A DNA stretch of 64,000 nt from assembly GCA_016125585.1 (NCBI GenBank), contig WGLL01000005.1:682001-746000 (forward strand), written 5' to 3'. Under the pieces are notes generated by a model that worked only from the letters and a program-made list of their open reading frames with translations, was not told the DNA's origin and ran no database searches. Of this stretch, positions 59,217 through 64,000 are shown one piece after another (position 1 is the stretch's first letter; the number at the start of each line of letters is the position of its first letter). This DNA comes from Caulobacter sp. (lineage in GTDB: Bacteria; Pseudomonadota; Alphaproteobacteria; Caulobacterales; Caulobacteraceae). The translations under genes and the position numbers were made by a program.

Positions 59217-61159
59217 AGGTCCCCGGTCCCGCCGACAACGGCTATCTGGTTATCGACCGGCGACGCGCTGGCGAAGGCGACCGCCGGGCGATCGACCGGG
59301 TCCTGGCCGCCCTAGAACGGAATGGCTGGCGGCCGTTTGGTCCGGTCGAGGATATCTGCGTCCTGCTCGCGCCGCGCTCGCACTTCGCCGTCCGCCAGGT
59401 CGGACGGCAGCACTTCCTGATCGGCGACTGGCGGGGGCCCGATGGTCCCTTGTCGACCGTGATCGCGCGCAGCACCGGCCCAGCCGACCTGGCCCGGGTC
59501 GCGGTCGCGTCGGGCTGGGGCCGCTACATCCTGGTCTGGCGGGACGACGAGGGACGCCTCGCCCTGCTGCGCGATCCCACCGGCGCCCTCGACTGTGTCT
59601 GGTGGCGCCATGGCGGGGCGGTGATCGCCGCCCGCGAACCGCCGCGTCTGGTTGACGCCCTGCTGCCGGCCGACCTGGCCATCGACTGGCCGGTGCTGGG
59701 CGAGATCGCCAGGGCGCCCGAACTGCTCGGCGACCGGCTGGCCCTGCGCGGCCTGACCGCCGTCAATCCGGGCGCGATCAGCGTCATCGGCGAGACGGCG
59801 GAGGCCACGGCCGTCTGGCGGCCGGCGAGCTTTTGCCGGTCCGGGCGGGGCTGGGACGAGAGCCATGAGGGCCTGGTCGCGGTGGTAGACGCGACCGTGG
59901 CGGCCCTCGTCGCGCCGCATCGCCGGCTCGCGGCCGAACTCTCAGGCGGGCTGGACTCGGCCATCGCTGCCGCCAGTCTCAAGGCGTCCGGGCACGCCGG
60001 GCGCGCCGGCTTCCTCAACTTCCATGGCGACTGGCGCGAGGGCGACGAGCGGCCCTACGCCATGGCGGCGGCGTCGCAGCTGGGTCTGGACCTGACCACG
60101 GTGCGCAAGCCGGTCGAGGCGATCACCCTGGCGCAGCTCAATCCGCTGGGCGACAGCGTCCGGCCCGCTCTGCAGGGCGTCGATGTCGCCTATGACGCCG
60201 AAGTCGCCGGGCGGATGCGCCGGCGCCGGGCGACCGGGCTGCTCACCGGCCAGGGCGGCGACGCGGTGTTCTTCCAGGCTCCCGATCCGGCCGTGGTCGT
60301 CGACCGTCGCCGCCGGGAGGGCTTGGCGGGCCTGTCGCCGGCCTTCATCGCCGCCGTGGCGCGCTGGACCCGGCACTCGGCCTGGACGGTGCTCGGCTAC
60401 GCCCTCGGCGGCCCGTCGGGCGAGCGGGCGGCCTCCGGGACGCGCCGCCATCCCTGGCTGGAGGAGGTTGACGACCTGCCGCCGGCCAAGGCCGGGCAAC
60501 TGCGGCAGTTCGTCAACGCCCAGCTGTTCTGGGGAGATTGCCTGCGCGCCCGCGCGGGCGACCTGCTGCACCCCTTCCTCAGCCAGCCGGTGGCTGAGCA
60601 CTGCCTGGCCATTCCGGCCGACCGGCTGATCGCCGGGGTGCGGGACCGGGGTCTGGCACGGCAGGCCTTCGCGCCCCGCCTGCCGTCGATGATCGTCGAG
60701 CGCCGCAGCAAGGGCGACCTCAGCCATTTCTACGGCCAGGTGACGCGCGCCAGCCTGCCGACCCTGACGCCGCTGCTGCTCGACGGGCTGCAGGCCGCCC
60801 ACGGCCTGCTCGACCGCAAGGCGCTCGAGGCGGATCTGACGGAAGCCCGTCTGATCTGGAGCCCCGGCTACAACCGGCTACTGGTCAGCGCCGTGCTGGA
60901 GGTCTGGGCCCGGCGCTGGCAGGCGCGGATCGCCGACATCCGCCGGGCGCACATGGCGGTCGAGCCAGTCGAGGATGCGGGTGTGCAGGTCGCGCAGGTT
61001 GGCCGGGCTGACGAAGACATGACCCTCGCCGGCGTAGGTGACCAGCGCCGCCTCCCGGCCGAGCCGGTAGAGGGCGCCGAACAGCACATCGGCGCCGGCC
61101 GGATCGAGGTCGCCTTCGATGAGCAGCGTCGGCGTGCGGATCTGGCTCGCGACGTATAG
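59213..61159 (+). CDS. Lasso peptide macrolactam synthetase (C protein, asparagine synthase-like)
   Basis: A 648-residue protein starting at ATG 59213. The N-terminal region resembles a glutaminase domain without the usual N-terminal Cys, as in other C proteins. The ATP-binding loop LAAELSGGLDSAIAAA places SGGLDS at residues 244-249; LLTGQGGDAVFF and SPGYNRLL follow. It activates the ring Asp/Glu as an AMP ester and joins it to the core N-terminus. Homology appears to end near residue 580; the last ~68 residues are read through the 3' end of the convergent isopeptidase gene, giving a 282-base antisense overlap. Confidence 0.88.
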   Translation: MKVPGPADNGYLVIDRRRAGEGDRRAIDRVLAALERNGWRPFGPVEDICVLLAPRSHFAVRQVGRQHFLIGDWRGPDGPLSTVIARSTGPADLARVAVASGWGRYILVWRDDEGRLALLRDPTGALDCVWWRHGGAVIAAREPPRLVDALLPADLAIDWPVLGEIARAPELLGDRLALRGLTAVNPGAISVIGETAEATAVWRPASFCRSGRGWDESHEGLVAVVDATVAALVAPHRRLAAELSGGLDSAIAAASLKASGHAGRAGFLNFHGDWREGDERPYAMAAASQLGLDLTTVRKPVEAITLAQLNPLGDSVRPALQGVDVAYDAEVAGRMRRRRATGLLTGQGGDAVFFQAPDPAVVVDRRRREGLAGLSPAFIAAVARWTRHSAWTVLGYALGGPSGERAASGTRRHPWLEEVDDLPPAKAGQLRQFVNAQLFWGDCLRARAGDLLHPFLSQPVAEHCLAIPADRLIAGVRDRGLARQAFAPRLPSMIVERRSKGDLSHFYGQVTRASLPTLTPLLLDGLQAAHGLLDRKALEADLTEARLIWSPGYNRLLVSAVLEVWARRWQARIADIRRAHMAVEPVEDAGVQVAQVGRADEDMTLAGVGDQRRLPAEPVEGAEQHIGAGRIEVAFDEQRRRADLARDV

Positions 61160-63331
61160 CGGGCTGCCCGTGACATAGGCCTGGGGTTGATCGAGCAACG
61201 AGGCGCCGATCGCGCCTTGGCCGGTCTCGGCCCAGCCGACCAAGGCGTTGATCGGCACGCCGTCGTCGGGCGAGACCAGGAAATGCGGCGGCAGCGCATA
61301 GATCCGCGACAGGTCGGCGTAGCCGGCCGCCGCCACCACCGCCCGGAACCGGTCGCTCTGCGACGCCGCCAGCAGTACCCCGTAGCCGCCGTAGCTGTGG
61401 CCGACCAGGCCGACCCGGGCCGGGTCGACGGGGGCCTGGACAGCGGCGGCGTCGACGATCGTCCCGATCCGCTCCGCCAGGTCGTCAAGCTGCGGACCGG
61501 CGCCGGCGGGCCGTGGCAGGCTCGGCACGAGGACGGCGTAGCCGGCGGCGGCCAGCACGGCCGGATTGATGTGCAGGCGTTCGCCGCCCGGCCGCAGCCA
61601 GGCCGGGGCGGAGGCGTAGGCGGCGCCGGGATAGACGATCACGACCACCGGGAGCCGGTCGCCCGGCGCGGCGCCGGGCGGCAGCAGCAACCAGCTGGTC
61701 AGGGCCTGACCCTCGGGGCCCGTATGGGCGATCGGGGTGATCGTCCCCCAGGCCAGGGCGTCGAAGGCGGCGTTGACCGTCCCCAAGGGGTGGATGCCAT
61801 CCAGCGCGTGCAGCCGCAGGCTCATTGACCCGCCCGACGTCCGCCGCTGGGCGATCAGATAGTCCCGCGTCGGGCTAACCGCGACCAGGGTTTCGTCGGC
61901 CGACAGCGGCGCGGGGCAGGTCCGCGCCGCCGGGGCGGACAGGCGGCTCACGCAGCCGTCCGGACCGACCAGGCCGCGCCGGCCCCGCTGGACGCCGTCC
62001 GGGTTCCAGCCTTGCCGGCTGCCGCCGTCCGCCGCCCGTTCGCGGTCCCAAAGCCGGCCGGGCAGGGCGGGCGCGGTCGGGTCGGCGGCGAAGGGGCGCA
62101 GGCCGTCGGCGCGTTCGATCCAGGTGCGTCCGCTGACCTCGAGCAAGGTTTCGCGCGGCTCGACGACCGGGACCGAGACGGACGCCGGGCCGCCGCGAAG
62201 CCAGACCCTGTCGCCTGCGGCGGTGCGGACCTGCGCCACCGGTTGTCCCGCGCTCCAGCCGGCGCGGGCGATGGGGATCCTGCCGACCTCGGCGTCCAGC
62301 CAGGGGCGCGCCTCGCCGAGCCGGAGTGGTTCGGCCGCTCCGCGACGAGCGAGAGTCCAGAACCGGCCGTCTGCCCACTCGCCGCCGGCGTCGCGGGCGA
62401 AGGCGATCAGCCGACGGGAGTCGGGCGACCAGGACAGCAGGTGCGAGAGGAAGTCCTGGTCGGGCAGGGGCTCGACGGCCGCGCCCCGGTCGAGGTCGAC
62501 CAGAAGCAGGCGACGCCGCCGGCTCGGCGTGCCGACGTCGACCGGCGTCTCCCCGCCGGCCTGCAGGTCCTCGGCGTTGAGCAGGGCCGCGACGGCGCCG
62601 CCGTCCGGGGAGAGCTCCAGGTCGAAAAGCTCGCCGCGCGCCAGCACCCGCTCCTCGTCGCGGGCGAGATCGAAGAGGACCAGTCGCGCCGCGGCCGACC
62701 GGTCGCGGCTGTCGCGCGCCGCGCCGCTGGGAATGACCACGGCGGACGGCGCGTGGCCGGCCGCGAAGGCCCGCCACAGCCCCGTCTTGCGGGCTTCGGT
62801 CTGGGCGCCGAGGCGGAACACCAGGGGCAGGTCGCCGTCCGGACGGGCGATCGCCACCAGCTGCGTCTCCGAGCGCCAGGCGACGGTGCGGCCCAGTTCG
62901 GTGAACTCCGGCGTCAGCGGCAGCCAGCGCACCTCGCCGGTGGCCAGGGTCATGACGCCCAGGGTGCGGGCGGTCTCGCGCAGACGGACGACCAGCATCT
63001 GCTCGCCGCTGGGCGAGAAGGGGCCGGAGACGTAGCCGCTGGCGTGGCCCGGGTCCTCCAGCCGGCGCACGAGGTCCCCGGCCGGCGTGTGGACCTCTAG
63101 CCCGCTGAGCAGGTGCGAGGTCATCAGCCCGAAGCGGTAGGTCGCCGCCGATGACCAGGCGGCCCGGCGCTCGACCACGATCCAGCGCCCGTCCGGGCTG
63201 ATCCGCACCGACCCCAGGCTTTCCTGGCCCAGCAGGGCCTCGAGGGTGACCGGCGCCCGCGCCTGGCCCATGACCGGGACCGCCGTCGCCAGCAGCGCGA
63301 CGGCCAACCCGCAACCCACTATGCGGCGCAT
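60878..63331 (-). CDS. Lasso peptide isopeptidase, AtxE-like (S9 prolyl oligopeptidase fold)
   Basis: An 817-residue protein; ATG 63331 overlaps the receptor stop (TGATG), GTG 63334 is also possible. A signal peptide (GLAVALLATAVPVMGQA) sends it to the periplasm. A beta-propeller-like region is followed by a C-terminal hydrolase with Ser in GLVGHSYGGYG, Asp in EGDLDPAGAD and His in GEGHVFVSP. AtxE2-type enzymes open the lasso's isopeptide bond, probably after import through the TonB receptor. About 20 residues extend past the usual end, inside the C gene overlap. Lasso context supports isopeptidase over a general S9 peptidase. Confidence 0.82.
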   Translation of the reverse strand: MRRIVGCGLAVALLATAVPVMGQARAPVTLEALLGQESLGSVRISPDGRWIVVERRAAWSSAATYRFGLMTSHLLSGLEVHTPAGDLVRRLEDPGHASGYVSGPFSPSGEQMLVVRLRETARTLGVMTLATGEVRWLPLTPEFTELGRTVAWRSETQLVAIARPDGDLPLVFRLGAQTEARKTGLWRAFAAGHAPSAVVIPSGAARDSRDRSAAARLVLFDLARDEERVLARGELFDLELSPDGGAVAALLNAEDLQAGGETPVDVGTPSRRRRLLLVDLDRGAAVEPLPDQDFLSHLLSWSPDSRRLIAFARDAGGEWADGRFWTLARRGAAEPLRLGEARPWLDAEVGRIPIARAGWSAGQPVAQVRTAAGDRVWLRGGPASVSVPVVEPRETLLEVSGRTWIERADGLRPFAADPTAPALPGRLWDRERAADGGSRQGWNPDGVQRGRRGLVGPDGCVSRLSAPAARTCPAPLSADETLVAVSPTRDYLIAQRRTSGGSMSLRLHALDGIHPLGTVNAAFDALAWGTITPIAHTGPEGQALTSWLLLPPGAAPGDRLPVVVIVYPGAAYASAPAWLRPGGERLHINPAVLAAAGYAVLVPSLPRPAGAGPQLDDLAERIGTIVDAAAVQAPVDPARVGLVGHSYGGYGVLLAASQSDRFRAVVAAAGYADLSRIYALPPHFLVSPDDGVPINALVGWAETGQGAIGASLLDQPQAYVTGSPLYVASQIRTPTLLIEGDLDPAGADVLFGALYRLGREAALVTYAGEGHVFVSPANLRDLHTRILDWLDRHVRPADVGDPRLPAPGPDLQHGADQ

Positions 63332-64000
63332 CACCAGGCCCGGGTCAGCTGCAGCGAGATGAAGCGGCCGATGACGTTGGTGTTGGCCGCGTCGTAGCCG
63401 ATGCCCTCGGGGGCGTTGTAGAAGGGCGGGTCGCGGTCGAAGGCGTTCTGGACGTTGAGCGCAATGGTCGTGCCCTGCAACGGGCCGGACTGCGGTTCAT
63501 AGCGGACCTGCAGGTCCAGGGTGACCCAAGCGTCGATCCGGGCGCCGGCCAGGTCTTCGTAGCCATCGACATAGTTGACCGAGGAGGACAGGCCCCAGTC
63601 GCCGCGCGACCAGGCCACCGTGCCCCGGCCGCGCAGCCCGACCGGATAGTTGGGACGGTTACGCAGAGACACGGCCGCCGACTTGGGCGTGGCCTGGCTG
63701 TCGAACCGGCCGAGATATGAGAAGGCCAGGTTCAGGTCGAAGGCGTTGGCCCCGACCTCGAAATCGTAGCCGGCGCTGACGTCCACGCCCTCGACCTCGA
63801 CGCGGGCAGTGTTGACGTAGCGGGCGTCGACGATCGCGCCATAGGACGTCGCTGGAAAGGCGTCGGCGAAGCCGGTGGTCGGCAGGTCGAGGATGGCCTG
63901 GACGGCGGCCCGGTCGTCGGCGTTGTTGAGCGGATCGACCAGCTGGATGAACGGCGACAGGGCCGGGTCGGTCAGGGCCGTGAGGATGTTCTCGAAGGTC
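63331..64000 (-). CDS. TonB-dependent receptor, C-terminal part (runs off window)
   Basis: The frame is open from the window end to a stop at 63331. It shows the C-terminal beta-barrel strands of a TonB-dependent receptor: VEVEGVDVSAGYDFEVGANA, FDLNLAFSYLGRF, and IALNVQNAFDRDPPFYNAPE, ending in the aromatic FISLQLTRAW required for outer membrane insertion. It overlaps the isopeptidase start by one base. In astexin- and caulosegnin-type clusters such a receptor is encoded with the isopeptidase and probably imports the lasso peptide. Confidence 0.88.
   Translation of the reverse strand, partial: TFENILTALTDPALSPFIQLVDPLNNADDRAAVQAILDLPTTGFADAFPATSYGAIVDARYVNTARVEVEGVDVSAGYDFEVGANAFDLNLAFSYLGRFDSQATPKSAAVSLRNRPNYPVGLRGRGTVAWSRGDWGLSSSVNYVDGYEDLAGARIDAWVTLDLQVRYEPQSGPLQGTTIALNVQNAFDRDPPFYNAPEGIGYDAANTNVIGRFISLQLTRAW

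Overview
The DNA is GC-rich throughout. The first 3.1 kb (end of guaB, an rsmB-type gene, guaA) is ordinary chromosome. The gene order and protein sequences suggest an alphaproteobacterium, probably Caulobacterales (Caulobacter, Phenylobacterium, Brevundimonas or Asticcacaulis). This is inferred from gene content; no rRNA or marker phylogeny is available here.

Directly downstream of guaA a tyrosine integrase starts what looks like the left part of an integrative and conjugative element (ICE). No right end is visible, so the rest of the window is probably inside the element. Its backbone includes integrase, AlpA-type regulator, serine recombinase with two ParB-like proteins, large ParB, DUF736, ArdC, a candidate oriT, MobC-like protein, MOBP relaxase, AbiE toxin-antitoxin pair, and a complete leftward VirB1-B11/VirD4 operon with LuxR- and XRE-type regulators at its head. 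The nick-site match at 41154-41165 predicts that the ArdC side enters the recipient first.

Cargo sits in four blocks. (1) 4.9-7.9 kb: unknown protein, XRE-ImmA/IrrE regulator and DUF4917 (SIR2-like) protein, bounded by two copies of the integrase 3' end. (2) 12.6-24.9 kb: an eleven-gene restriction locus. It has an NgoMIV-like endonuclease, a C5 methyltransferase and Vsr, combined with a GHKL (MORC-like) ATPase, a PD-(D/E)XK protein, a Z1 helicase-like protein, DUF2971, two unassigned proteins and two paralogous winged-helix proteins (one with an HNH domain). A separate HNH gene lies beside it. (3) 27.3-39.0 kb: a stack of probable defence genes: LA2681-type HEPN, AbiJ-like HEPN, SNase lipoprotein, a PD-(D/E)XK-like protein, a double zinc-knuckle HNH-like protein, an overlapping MNT-HEPN / unknown / PD-(D/E)XK trio, DUF4365, and AbiJ-NTD3 fused to a nuclease. 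(4) 57.6-64.0 kb: a lasso peptide cluster with GntR regulator, precursor, B protein, C synthetase, and on the opposite strand an isopeptidase and a TonB-dependent receptor that runs off the window. The precursor appears to carry two tandem leader-core units.

The most noteworthy items are the tandem-core lasso precursor, the eleven-gene NgoMIV/MORC/Z1 locus, the MNT-HEPN/unknown/PD-(D/E)XK trio, the minus-strand oriT, and the duplicated integrase end marking a cargo insertion. No CRISPR array, tRNA or rRNA gene was seen.
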